A DNA stretch of 64,000 bases from Isoetes taiwanensis (GCA_021234155.1 JAJEKV010000102.1:2292456-2356455), one strand, 5' to 3'. Positions 22,424-32,480 are shown, counted from the stretch's first letter. The notes: generated from the letters alone by a model not told the origin. Program-made: numbers and translations.

Positions 22424-22536
22424 GGATCTAGGGAAGGTGAGACTAACAAATAGATGCAGGAGCGCCTCAGGGAGCTGAAAGATCGCCTAACAGGTCAAGA
22501 GCAAACTTGTAGGGTGCTAAGTGAGAAATGGGGACC

Positions 22537-22563
22537 TATTTATAGAGAAGGGAAAAACCCTAA
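22537..22563 (-). promoter_or_regulatory. ORF2 promoter in element B: TATA box and telo-box
   Basis: Minus-strand TATAAATA (22537-22544, context TCTATAAATAGG) 114 bp before the ORF2 ATG. On the plus strand a telo-box AAACCCTAA (22555-22563) lies 11 bp further upstream. Element C has the same pair at 49494-49519. The leader contains TTAGGCGATCTT, also found in the ORF1 leaders. Confidence 0.82.
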
Positions 22564-22736
22564 TTTTTGGATGATCTAGAAATTTATTGGGGTTGGGCAA
22601 TTCTGACCTATTAGGAGGTCTAAATGAGGATTCGAAGGCTACTTTTGGGGTTTGAGCATGTTAAGATCAGCTAATGAACCTATTGCAACAAACTGGAGGT
22701 CGTTTGGATATGGCATGGTGGAGAAAATGCTGAGAG

Positions 22737-22813
22737 GTCTCACACATTGCGCCCAGACCAATAATGAACTTTTCATTCTTTTCATTTTCGGTCCTAGCGC
22801 GACGTGTGAGACA
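22737..22813. repeat. Palindrome 1 upstream of element B ORF2
   Basis: 77-bp hairpin: arms ggtctcacacattgcgccca and tagcgcgacgtgtgagaca, and an inner stem around aatgaacttttcatt. One of four related palindromes in B. Confidence 0.88.
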
Positions 22814-22944
22814 TTGACTCTAACTGGGTTAAACTTGTCCAATTTGGGTGATGTAAGGGTCTAATCCTGCTAGATTCATCGATTTAGGCAGAATTGACCC
22901 CTTATTTGGTCGATTTGGAGCTGTTTTGGGCACTTTTGGGGCAT

Positions 22945-23013
22945 GGTCTCACACGTTGCGCCCAGGCCAATAATGAACTTTTCATTTTCGGTCCTGGCGC
23001 GACGTGTGAGACA
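22945..23013. repeat. Palindrome 2 upstream of element B ORF2
   Basis: 69-bp hairpin nearly self-complementary from end to end: outer arms ggtctcacacgttgcgccca and tggcgcgacgtgtgagaca, inner AATGAA-ctt-TTCATT. 208 bp from palindrome 1. Confidence 0.9.
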
Positions 23014-23161
23014 TCCTCTCAAATTAGCTTAAAGTGTCCATTTTAACTAAAACAAAAGCCAGAATTCAATAACTTAACTTAACTTAACTAAGTAAGATTA
23101 GACATATTATTTAGCCAAAAACTCTTTACATTAACAAAAATTTTCTATTATTTACAAAATT

Positions 23162-24494
23162 CTACGGTCGCTCTCTCTTGATGTAGCTAGCAAGATGCAT
23201 GTCCTGCTTCATAAGTGTCACTCTCTTCGCATGAACTGTGCAGGCTGTCGAATTTTCAAAATGATGCACCAGTTTTTGCTCTGTTGCCTCTTGCAGGGCC
23301 AGCAACATCTCGTCCGTCACCCTCATATTCGTGTTGTACTCTTAGATCACCTCTCGAACTAGGCGGGCGAATGGTGCACGGGGGATCAAGAAGCTGAAGC
23401 TTCTCTGAAAATGCCTGATCTCTCTCAGGGCTTTCCTCTCGCTCTCCTTCCTGCCGGTTCTCTTCTTTCCTGGTGGCCTAGGAGGCTTGGGCTTCTGTGG
23501 TGGCGGCTTCAGTGTCTGGCTCTTCGTCGGATGTCCACCTTCTATGGTTCTAACCCTGTTCTGCTGGTAATATGTGTTATACGCCTCCCACTTTGCCATG
23601 AAGGCGTTGTGCTCCCTTAATTTCTTCTGATAGACCTTGACGGGGTCTATCACATACGCCTCTCGAGCTGGCCGTGGTGCTTTGTTTCGGTCCCACGTCG
23701 GGTATGCTCGGGCTGCTCCGGGTCGGGTATTTCCTGCTCATCAGCTGGGGGTTTAGAAGAACTTCCACCTTCGGTGTTGGGGATGAAGTCTTCATCTTCA
23801 GAGTCATCGGAGGAGGGCGGGGGATGGTCAGCTGATCGTTCGGTGATGACGACCTTGGGGTTGGGGGTCTTTATTCGTTTAACCTTCACGAGTTTTCTTT
23901 TGCCCACCATCACGAACTTCCCCTTCTTCTTCTTCCGCTCCTCGGCTGCTTTGGCCTCCTCCTCTTCGTCCCTCTTTCTTTTCTTTTCTGCCTTCTTCTC
24001 CCGATGGCATTCTTTTGCTTCGTGCTTCTTTATCCACGCCGCTAATTCTTCTATTTCAGCTGGGTCGAGGGTCGGCTCTCCCTGTTCTGTTCGCTCCTTA
24101 GCCTCCTTCTCTCGAACCCAAGCTTCGAGTTACTCCTCGATGGTTGGCTCGGGAGTCGGCTGCCTCTGTTCTTCACGTTCCCCAGCCATCCGATCTTGTT
24201 CCTGCTTCTTCTTCCTTTCCTCCTCCTCCACTTCTTCAAGAATCTTCTGCATGACGTCTGGTTCCTCATTGTCGAGGACCTCTGTCCCCGCGTTGGAGTG
24301 CACATCCTCCTCGACCTCTGTCTCATCCCCTTCTTGGTCGATGTTGTTGATGTGGTGCTCCTCGGACCCTGTTGCTCGCTGGCTGAAGATTGACCTCCTT
24401 CTTGAAAGAGGCGCTCTCGAAGCATCTCCTGAATTAGGGCGCTAAGGGTTGTATCTCCAAGAGGAACTCTGGCAGTCTGTTTCGTCCGGGCCAT
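23162..24494 (-). pseudogene. Element B ORF1: histone H3-like protein
   Basis: About 444 codons from ATG (24494) to TAG (23162-23164). It begins MARTKQTAR, identical to the start of canonical H3 including Lys4. A long charged linker follows (acidic EVEED stretches, Lys-rich KGKFVMVGKRKLVKVKRIK, Ser/Asp/Glu SSDDSEDEDF, Pro-rich PPPQKPKPPRPPGKKR). The last 90 codons (23431-23162) are an H3 fold: ALREIRHFQ, LIPRAPFARLVREV, LALQEATEQKLV, FENSTACTVHAKRVTLM, DMHLASYIKRERP-stop, against H3 ALREIRRYQ, LIRKLPFQRLVREI, MALQEAAEAYLV, CAIHAKRVTIM, DIQLARRIRGERA. Breaks: frame change near 24360, stop at 24130-24132, frame change near 23690, stop at 23342-23344 where H3 has Gln. Nuclear chromatin role inferred. 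Confidence 0.93.
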
Positions 24495-24660
24495 GTTTGA
24501 CGGCTCGTCAATCCGATGTCAGCGCTCGAAGATCGCCTTAGCAAGGGGGAGCGATTTTCTAAGGAGGAACGTGGAAATGGGCCCTCAGCAGCTAAGGTTT
24601 TGTTTAGTCTTCCCTCTTGGAAAATAGGTGATCTTAGCCCGACTTTTTCTCATTCCTATT

Positions 24661-24693
24661 CCTTCTTCTTCTTCTTCTTCTTCTTCTTCTTCG
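24661..24693 (-). repeat. GAA microsatellite in ORF1 leader of element B
   Basis: Minus-strand (GAA)n run between the TATA box and the ATG. It and its surroundings explain why the B leader is 257 bp and the C leader 102 bp. Confidence 0.85.
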
Positions 24694-24750
24694 TCTTTCA
24701 CTGGTTCATTATTTTACTAGTCAATCTAACTTTCTTGGGGGTCCTAGGTC

Positions 24751-24758
24751 TATTTATA
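24751..24758 (-). promoter_or_regulatory. TATA box of element B ORF1
   Basis: Minus-strand TATAAATA in the context ATCTATAAATAGACC, 257 bp before the ORF1 ATG. The leader ends with CTAAGGCGATCTTCGAGCGCT, close to the leaders of ORF1-C and ORF2-B. Confidence 0.8.
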
Positions 24759-24858
24759 GATGGGCGATTTTTAGGTCAAATTTCAAACTCCCTTTTTGGG
24801 TCACCTAAAACACTTATTATCTTACTACATGGCTAAATTTAGGCATTTCTAACCTCAT

Positions 24859-24927
24859 GGTCTCATACGTTGCGCCCAGACCAATAATGAAAGTTTCATT
24901 TTTGCTCCTGGCGCGACGTGTGAGACA
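24859..24927. repeat. Palindrome 3, upstream of element B ORF1
   Basis: 69-bp hairpin with arms ggtctcatacgttgcgccca and tggcgcgacgtgtgagaca around aatgaaagtttcatt. It lies about 100 bp upstream of the ORF1 TATA box. Confidence 0.9.
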
Positions 24928-25072
24928 TAATGGATTTTGATGCTAAATTTTATACCTTCTAAGCATGTTTTTAGTAATGTAACATACTAATCTAGCTAGT
25001 TTTTAGCTTAGAATTCGAATTACCATATTACTTTTCTAAAATTCATCACTTTTCAAGGTGTTTTGGTCTCAA

Positions 25073-25141
25073 TGTCTCACATGTTGCGCCCAGCCCGAAA
25101 ATGAACTTTTCATTATTGGTCCTGGCGCGACGTGTGAGACC
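25073..25141. repeat. Palindrome 4, upstream of element B ORF1
   Basis: 69-bp hairpin, arms tgtctcacatgttgcgccca and tggcgcgacgtgtgagacca around aatgaacttttcatt; 214 bp from palindrome 3. Confidence 0.9.
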
Positions 25142-25334
25142 ATCCTTCTTTTGAAGGTTTTGGCTCACTAATTTTTGTCTTTTTATGTTCTAATTAACTT
25201 AACTGTTACTTAGCTTAGCATATACTACCAAAAATGAGAAAACAAAATTCCCATTTTTCGAGGTTTGAAGATCCTATCAAGTTAGTACTACTGGGAGCAT
25301 GGTCAGTGCTTTGTTCTTGGTCTCCAAGAACATT

Positions 25335-25346
25335 GCTCTGATACCA
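25335..25346 (-). promoter_or_regulatory. Primer-binding site of element B (tRNA-iMet)
   Basis: Minus-strand TGGTATCAGAGC, exact match to the plant initiator tRNA-Met primer site, one base inside the 5' LTR. Confidence 0.95.
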
Positions 25347-25347
25347 C

Positions 25348-26841
25348 TGTGACGTCCCCTACTCGTATACGGCACTCATCGATATAAAACAGAGTTCATC
25401 CCCATACCAGCTCCATGCTGATACAGGCCTCCACATATCATCGCGGACCGTATTGGGTCCCCAAAGGGGAAGAATGAAGGGTCATTTTACCCGTGTCCCT
25501 CGGCCTACCTAGTCAGCGGAAGCATAAACATACATGTCAAGATATATAATCATCACATATCCACCTCGGCGGGTGGCACATCAACATCCGTGATAGACAA
25601 AGATCAAGACAATACAAGGGGGTTCCTACCCAAGGCCTCGCACTCTGTGGGATGACTGACAAGCTTGGGTCTTCGAGTTCATTGCATGTAATCATGACAA
25701 TGGATTTGGCGGGTATAAGAACATGGCATTGGGTTGTCCACTCCATCCGCCCCTCCCGTGCACACTTTGCAGAGTAGGCTGAAGAGTGTTGGGACTGATC
25801 AGAGTCCCTCACGGATGCAAGCCAAAGGGGCTATTCCCCGGTTGCATCTCCCCAGCCCGATGGGGCAGGTAGGGACCACTCCCACCGTGAGATCTCCATG
25901 CCGACTCAAGGTGACTAGAGGGCCACCGCCCTTATTCTAACTTTAACCCAATCGAAAGTGAACTCCACTCCACGGGTGTCGAGCCCATGCCTTACCCACA
26001 CTCGGGCAAGCCATTAGACCTAGTCCACTGCGGATCCCCTGTGAGGGCCTTACACACCGAGGGATCGGGTCAAGAGTCGAACACCTAACCTCCTTCTCGA
26101 GCCGGCCCTGCCCCTTCACCCACAATCGTGTGGTTCTTGTACACAGTTCAAATCTAGTAATGCACTAAGAGGGACTAGCTAGGAGCATCAACTACTAAGC
26201 TTTAAGTCTCTACCCCCTTCCCAATACAATGAGTCCACAATTCATCCGGCCCATCACATCATCATAGAACTAAAGAATAAGAACTAATCTATATCATAGA
26301 GTTAAGTTCTTTAGTTAGGTCAATCTGGGATCTGCTTGGCTACTAAGAGTAATTTAATACGCTAAACCTATTGGTTCGATGGTCGAATACGGTTTAGGCT
26401 ATTAAATCGACTAAATACCTGATCCCCGGTTCACTCCTCTTGATCCGGCAAGGCCCATGTCGCAGCTTCGCTTTGGGATGCGGTCGGAAAGGAAATCTGA
26501 CGAGCTAGAGCGCACGGGCAGATCTTGGAGTCGGATTTGACTCTTGAGGCGCCCGAATTGGAGCTCTGAAAGTCTGTGGGCGAAAAAGGGAAAGTTAGGG
26601 TTTGGTTACCTTACATAGGCTCTCAGTTAGGTTTAGGGTTTCCATGACCCTTGGTCTGCCTTTAATGGTTAAAGGTTTAAAGTGCGCACATTGCTAAGTA
26701 TGCGCACCCTTGCAAGTTTCCCCCTAGGGCGCCCTTGCTTGGTTACACGTCGGCGTACATGTCGACAGGAGGGAGGTGGTACGCTGCGGATTTACGCAAA
26801 GACGCATACGCCTTTAGACCGATATCGCATCGAACGCCACA
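25348..26841 (-). repeat. 5' LTR of element B
   Basis: 1494 bp, TGTGACGTCCCC...GAACGCCACA on the plus strand. Pairs with 4588-6090 over its whole length. Confidence 0.93.
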
Positions 26842-29060
26842 CCGTGAGGCAAAGAGAATTGGCTGATGATATCAAGAAAAAACTCAATATTAGAGACATT
26901 GGCATCAAGAAGGCAAAAGTGTCATCAGCATATTATGAGATAGTGAATGAATCAACACTATTGGGCATTTTCAGACCAGTAATTCTACCCATTGATTGGA
27001 TGAATGGCTCTAGTTAGCATATCTGTTACAATCAGAAAGAGATATGGGGCAAGAAGACATCCCTGCCTCACACCTCAAGATAAAGGGAAGAATTGAGAGG
27101 GAGAACCATTTATGATCACAACAGAATTAGAATTGACATTGAGGCCATGAATGAGAAGCTTGAGTTTATGATGAAAACCCATCTTAGTAGAGCATAATCC
27201 AAAAAGTCCCATCTGACAGTATCAAAGGCTCTTTTGAAATCCAATTTTAACATCGCACAATTTGGATTAGAAACTTTATTCCAATGAAGGCTTCCATAGC
27301 CATAATGTAGTTGTCCAGAATGAACCTATTAGGAAGAAAGGCTGATTGAAAATGGCTAATATTTTTTTGGAGGTAAGCCTTGATTCTGGAGGCAATAATT
27401 TTTGCACAAATCTTATAAGTAGTACTGGTGAGAGAAATGGGTTTCTAGTCAGAAAACGCATAGGATTATCAACTTTAGGTATGAGAGCAATAAATCCAAC
27501 AGAGATGGAGGGATGCGGATGGTTATCATTCCAGAAGCTTTTTACCATTGAAAGAATATCATTCTTAACAATATCCCAAAAGTGAAGATATAATTCACAA
27601 GAGAGACCATCAGGACCAGGAGATTTGCTCTTACTAAAGGATTTCAAAATATTAAGGATCTCCTCCTCATTAGGAGGAATGACCAAAGAGTCATCTATAC
27701 AGTCCAAAGAAGAGGGAAGAATATTATTCAGGAGAGGTAAGAAATTTCTTTCTTTCTCAAGTCCCCCTGACTAGGAGAAGACAGAGAAAGAGAGAGGCAT
27801 AATTATCATGAAAGAAGGTCTTAATTTCTTTTGGATCCTTCACCATAACACCTGAATTAGTTTTGACCTGAGAGATCGAATTTCTAAGCAGCCTATTTTT
27901 AGCTACTTTGAAGAAGAATTTGGAACTACCATTATCCATCCCATTGTTGTATTTAATTTTACATTTAATGACAGAACTCTTAGCTTCATTTTTCTCAATG
28001 TTGTTTAGACGATTCTCAATAATCTCCTCACCAATATGCAGATTTATATTATAGGGGTCATCCTGAAGCAGAGACCTAATTTTTCTCAATTAAGAAAGAA
28101 GGCATTCCTTCTCTTTCAATCTTATCAAATGCCTTGTTTTAGTCCAATCCTTGATCCAACTCTTAATCATTTTGATCTTATGGAGTAAGCAGTGTTGCCA
28201 ATGTGAATATTATGATAAAACTCCTCAAAATCTTTCACAAAGAAATTGAGTAGGGCATAGTTAAATTTATAAGAAACACTTCCACCTCTAGGAATTTGAG
28301 TGAGATGACAAGTGTATAACAATTGAGGTTGATCAGAGATTGAGGAGCTCTCATCACTGGTAACATAATAGTTATCCCAAAAGGAAGAAATTCGGGCTAC
28401 AGACATAAAATCCATCCAAAGCACAATAGACTCTATTAGCACCCTTTTTCTTATTAGGCCAAGTATAGGTAACAGCGGAAGAAGGCACATAGACCAGAGA
28501 GGAATCAGAGACAAAGGTGTGTCTCTCGAAGGTGGACATATTAATTCTGTTACCCAGCTTCATATCCCAAGATGGAGTGCTGTGAAATCTCCAGCAATAA
28601 TCCAATCAGAGGTAGGCTTGCTAGAGATCCAAAAACTAATCTCAGGCCATAGAAGCTCCCTGTCTTTAGGGTTGGTGGAGGCATGGACATTAACTACACA
28701 AAGATAGAGTCAACAATTGAAAACATAACAGCTTGCCACATTTTAGAGGGACAGTTGAAATAGGAGACATGTTTGATATTTCTCCAAATAATAGCAATAC
28801 CACCACTTGTCCTATTAGCTTCAATCCAAGTAGATGAGGCTCCTGGGTAAATCCAGTCCCCAAGGTTGGAAGTTTTAGACTTGGAAAGCATAATCTCCTG
28901 AAGGAGGATTATATCAGCATTATAGCTTCTGATTTGGGAGATAACTCTCCTTCTTTTAGTAGGGCCTTTAATACCTCTAACATTCCAAAAAAGGATCTTT
29001 ACAAAAGATGATATATAAAAGGGAAGGAAAAGAAGCAAAAAAGGAGGATCAATCTCTTCT
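26842..29060 (-). mobile_element. LINE D (L1-like), 5' half with endonuclease and RT
   Basis: Minus-strand continuation of LINE D. AP-type endonuclease N-terminus at 29000-28700 (KILFWNVRGIKGPTKRRRVI, NADIILLQEI), middle of the endonuclease and linker near 28605-27757, RT start at 27707-27276 (KSFSKSKSPGPDGLSCELYL, GFIALIPKV), and the catalytic YADD at 26932-26921 with a stop just before it (S-stop-YADDTFAFL). The reading then crosses element B to SGVYLNLSKCN at 4587. Heavily frameshifted. The 5' end is not defined; 29060 is approximate. Confidence 0.87.
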
Positions 29061-29279
29061 AGTAGATCTTTTTCTCCCTTTTCCTTTTTTACTCTTACTT
29101 CTTATATTAGTAGCAGGTGTGTTATCCAGATTGGTAAGGTCCACTAAAGATAAGTCAGTGCATTGGCTCTAGTATTTCTAGATCAATCAGCAGGCAATTT
29201 ACAGATCACCAATTGGACCAAATATCATGTAGACAATTGTATTGGTAGTAGAGAATATTTTCTCATATGTAGCCTGATA
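29061..29279. other. Short stretch without gene
   Basis: AT-rich, may include LINE D 5' UTR or ORF1 remains. No supported feature. Confidence 0.4.
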
Positions 29280-30860
29280 GATATTTGTGTCGGATTCATG
29301 ACAAGATTGACCACTACAAGACTTTCTTGCCAAAGCTAGATCCTTTGCAGAACATTGTCAAAATGCTTTTCAGATAAAAGTTAGCTTGGCGGGTGTCTTA
29401 ACACATGGACATGGCATTGACAGCTATGGGCATTTTGTGCTTGATCTTGGGAAGGATGATCCGAATTTCCAATGTGAGTTCCATTTTCAAGTGCTTGAGA
29501 ACACTACAGAGAGGATCTATAGAAGAGAGAAGATATTCTCCCTCAACCCCCATTTTTTATGCTTTGATGGATGATCAACCACTTACTTACCAAAGGCAGA
29601 TAAAGGAGCTCACATCCAAAGTGTCGAAAGAAACAAGAAGGACTTGAGATGACTTCCCCATACATGAAAAACAATTGTCAGAAGAGCTATGTGTTCAACT
29701 GGATAACTGTTGGAAAGAAAACAAGAATAGATGGATGTTTGGGGCAATGTTGTACTTGAGAGTAGTAGGAGTATTCAAGATTGTGAAGGTAGGGTTCATG
29801 ATGGTTGGGCATACACATGATGATATAGATGCATTCTTCAAGAATTCCTCTACCAAGCTCAAGAGAGAGAACATGACGAGTCTTCATGAACTAATGGATG
29901 TGTTTAAGAGCTGCATTGATCCTAACCCAATGGTCTTCTTGGTCCACGAGATTGCAGATTGAAAATCATTTGTTGGGGGATACTTATACAATGGTAAGGA
30001 TCAGTTGATAGGCCACACAAAGCCACTTCAGTTTAAGTTTTATGTGAGGGATAGAATACCAATCATGCGATATAAGGCTAAGTGATAAGTTGTGGATGCA
30101 TCTGCAAGGAACCAAAATGTGGCAAAGGGGGCCTAAGGGTAAAGTTCTTCTTCCTATGAGTGAGTCAAAACCACTTCCTCCTTTCAAGACTGTTAAAAAC
30201 TCTAGCCAACTAGTGAAGGGCATCTAGAATTACATAACACACTAGGAGAATGTTCGAAAGGGAAAACACACCTCATCACTCATGAAAAATCACATGAACT
30301 CTCTAAGCAATTATTGGGGGAAAGTTGTGACATGCTTAGAAATAGAACAACCCTGTGGAGGGAAGTTGAGACAGTTTCTTGTCGAAGACTAGGTGGAAGG
30401 GGTCTCATGGAGCAAGCACATCAAAGAAAGTTGGCTTGTGTCCCAGTAATGGCTCCAAGTGGTTTATGGGAAGCAAGGCCTCAAAGCCAAAGAGATTTAA
30501 CCTTCCTGAGTGGGATCCTTTCGAGGACATCAAGGAAGGATGCTTTGTGCTAGTAAGGCCTGACAATGAGGATTGTCCAATATGATTAGGGCTGGCACTC
30601 TCTGATGTTACTACCACCATGCCTGATGGGGAGGAGTTGCGTCCTGGATTCCAGATTCAATATTGAGGGCCTGTTGGGAGGCATAAAAGGGGCAATTTAA
30701 GTGGAGGGCAAGTCTTGCTTCTCCTCAAAGGAGAGAATTGGTGGAGTGTGTTGTATGATCATACCGTACTTGTCACATTTAGAGGACAAGACCCACAAGA
30801 TCTGCAGGAGGGAAATGGACAAAGCCATGAGCAACCTCCATGCTATAGCATTGTATGAGA
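29280..30860 (+). pseudogene. DUF7869-type protein, decayed
   Basis: Plus-strand remnant. Conserved block: LAGVLTHGHGIDSYGHFVLD (29386-), then EELCVQLDNCWKENKNRW (29681-29734) and VGHTHDDIDAFF (29804-29839), the signature I associate with DUF7869 domains found in many copies in plant and protist genomes and often linked to transposons. Downstream, WDPFEDIKEGCFVLVRP (about 30510-30560) and WWSVLYDHTVL (near 30733) fit the C-terminal part. The 29675-29962 frame is open for 95 codons; elsewhere stops and frameshifts. Catalytic role unknown to me. Confidence 0.7.
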
Positions 30861-31740
30861 GTAGATAATGTTATTTGTGTATTGTACGTGAAACTTGTGA
30901 GAAATTTCTCAACTCGTGTTTTGTAAATTTTATGAGAAAAATAAGTGAGCCAATTCTTGTCTATGATGTGTATTTCTATCAGTCATTCAATGCAAAACTT
31001 TTTTTTTTCATATGAGTTTCACTTTCATGCATGAGGTCAAAACGTCAGGATCTGACCCACTTTAATCAAATGCGACTTGAACACATTTACCTCTAAAGAA
31101 GTGCAGACTCATTGCGTCCATCTGCACTGGTGCTCACTGCCTCTGCATTGAGACAGATAGATGGATCTGTAAAGTGCGAGAGGAAAAGCTCCAACAGTGC
31201 TACTAGCTGGGAGTTATTGAGGACAGTTCCACATTCTTCAAGACTACTCGGCATTTGGACCTACCAGAGCATGCTATCCTGAGTTGGTTCCGCCTAACTA
31301 GCCACTCCATATGATGTTGCGGACAACTTTAAATGGGATACTGGGATCATATCTCCAGGAGGTGATGGATATGCTCAGTTGTGTCTTTTGACACTCTATT
31401 GACATGTATCGGTGTACAATTTATCAGCATGCTTATTGCTGCTAAGGTTTTCCTCTGGCAAATCCTTTAGGGCAGGGGTCTTTTAATTCTAGACAACAAT
31501 ACGTTCGATGTGCTCTTTTTTGGATCCGATAGGCCTAGTGGTCTTCATGGATGATAAAAATCCATTCATTTTGATTGAATTCCAAAATACGGTTTCTTGA
31601 TCGTTGTTTTATCTTTGACTGCATATTGATCCCTATTTTTTACCCCACTTTGATCTAGTTATTACCCCATCAAATAAACTCCAAAAATCCCAAACATTTG
31701 TGCACCTCATCTAGCAACTTTTTAGCACCTTCAAAAGCAA
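30861..31740. other. No gene seen
   Basis: 880 bp without a supported ORF, repeat or element end. One T10 run near 31000. Confidence 0.5.
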
Positions 31741-32480
31741 CTAGCAAAATGTTTCTCTTGAACCAGCTGTTGTAGGCCCTTCCCGTATCTTACGAGTTGG
31801 GGAGGATAGTCTTTGATCCTGTCCAGGTAACACCCCATATTTTGAGATTTGTGACCATGTTTTGCTTTGTGTTTTGATCATCTTGTGGAACCTCAAACAC
31901 TTGCAATCTTCGCCAAAGAAGCTCTCGAGGTACTGTATCAAAAGTAGAATTGAAATCCATGTAGCATATATAGAGATCTTTTTTCTTGCTTCTACTACGT
32001 TCAACCAACATACGCATTGTGAAAATATAATCTATCATAGAATGGCCCAGGCAAAAGCTTGCCTGTTCTACAACACATACACCAGTATATTCTCCATGCT
32101 ATCAACTTCTGCTCAGTAGTATGGCTAAGAGCTTGAATAAAATTGGAACTGCCCATGATCATGCGATAATTACAAGGGTCATTCTTATCACTTGCTTTGT
32201 GAATGGAGATGACCTTATTAATGGGCCAAGTTTCTGAATCCTTCTTGCAAAGTTTGATCCAACGAGTAGTAATAATTGGAAGCAATATCATTACCCACCC
32301 CCCCTCCCAACACCCAATAAGCAATTTTTTCTGCAAATCTTGAATATCGGGAGACTTTCTATTGGATAAATGTCGCAATCCTTCTTTCACTTCCGCCTCT
32401 ATGCATGGAAGAATATTACCTACCAAAGGAAGCACAAAATTAGGAACAATTGAATCAATGGCCTTTAGGTTCAAGATTTA
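31741..32480 (-). mobile_element. LINE F, reverse transcriptase fragment
   Basis: Minus-strand RT of a non-LTR element: LRHLSNRKSPDIQDLQ, INKVISIHKASDKNDPCNYR (family: WRPISLL-type block), then MIDYIFTMRMLVERSRSKKK and LYICYMDFNSTFDTVPRELL (family: DFxKAFDxVPR; catalytic Asp present). Truncated on both sides. 32480-32690 may add part of the region upstream of RT (CLGWAPSLKPYC), unassigned. Confidence 0.8.

Larger units (their letters stand above)
4588..26841 (-). mobile_element. Ty3/chromovirus element B with two accessory genes, interrupted by element A
   Basis: Minus-strand LTR retrotransposon of about 11.2 kb once element A (10718-21800) is removed. It has both LTRs with TGTGACGT/ACGTCACA termini, a tRNA-iMet primer site (25335-25346) and a polypurine tract (6091-6106). 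Order from its 5' end: LTR, palindrome pair, TATA, H3-like ORF1, palindrome pair, TATA, ORF2 (split by A), gag, then RNase H-integrase-chromodomain. Protease and reverse transcriptase are missing between gag and RNase H (near 8640-8770), so this copy cannot move on its own. It is inserted in LINE D, just downstream of the YADD RT motif. Confidence 0.93.

Noticed and set aside
23774-24445. 223-residue Ser-rich plus-strand frame
   Set aside because: Antisense shadow of the charged ORF1 linker of element B; Ser/Phe-rich content follows from Lys/Glu codons on the opposite strand.
23162-24494. ORF1 of B as an inserted host histone H3 pseudogene
   Set aside because: The same gene with the same linker, promoter layout and position occurs in C and, decayed, in A; host H3 lacks the long linker.
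22737-25141. Palindromes as a CRISPR array
   Set aside because: Only four copies, unequal distances, self-complementary units, plant retrotransposon context.
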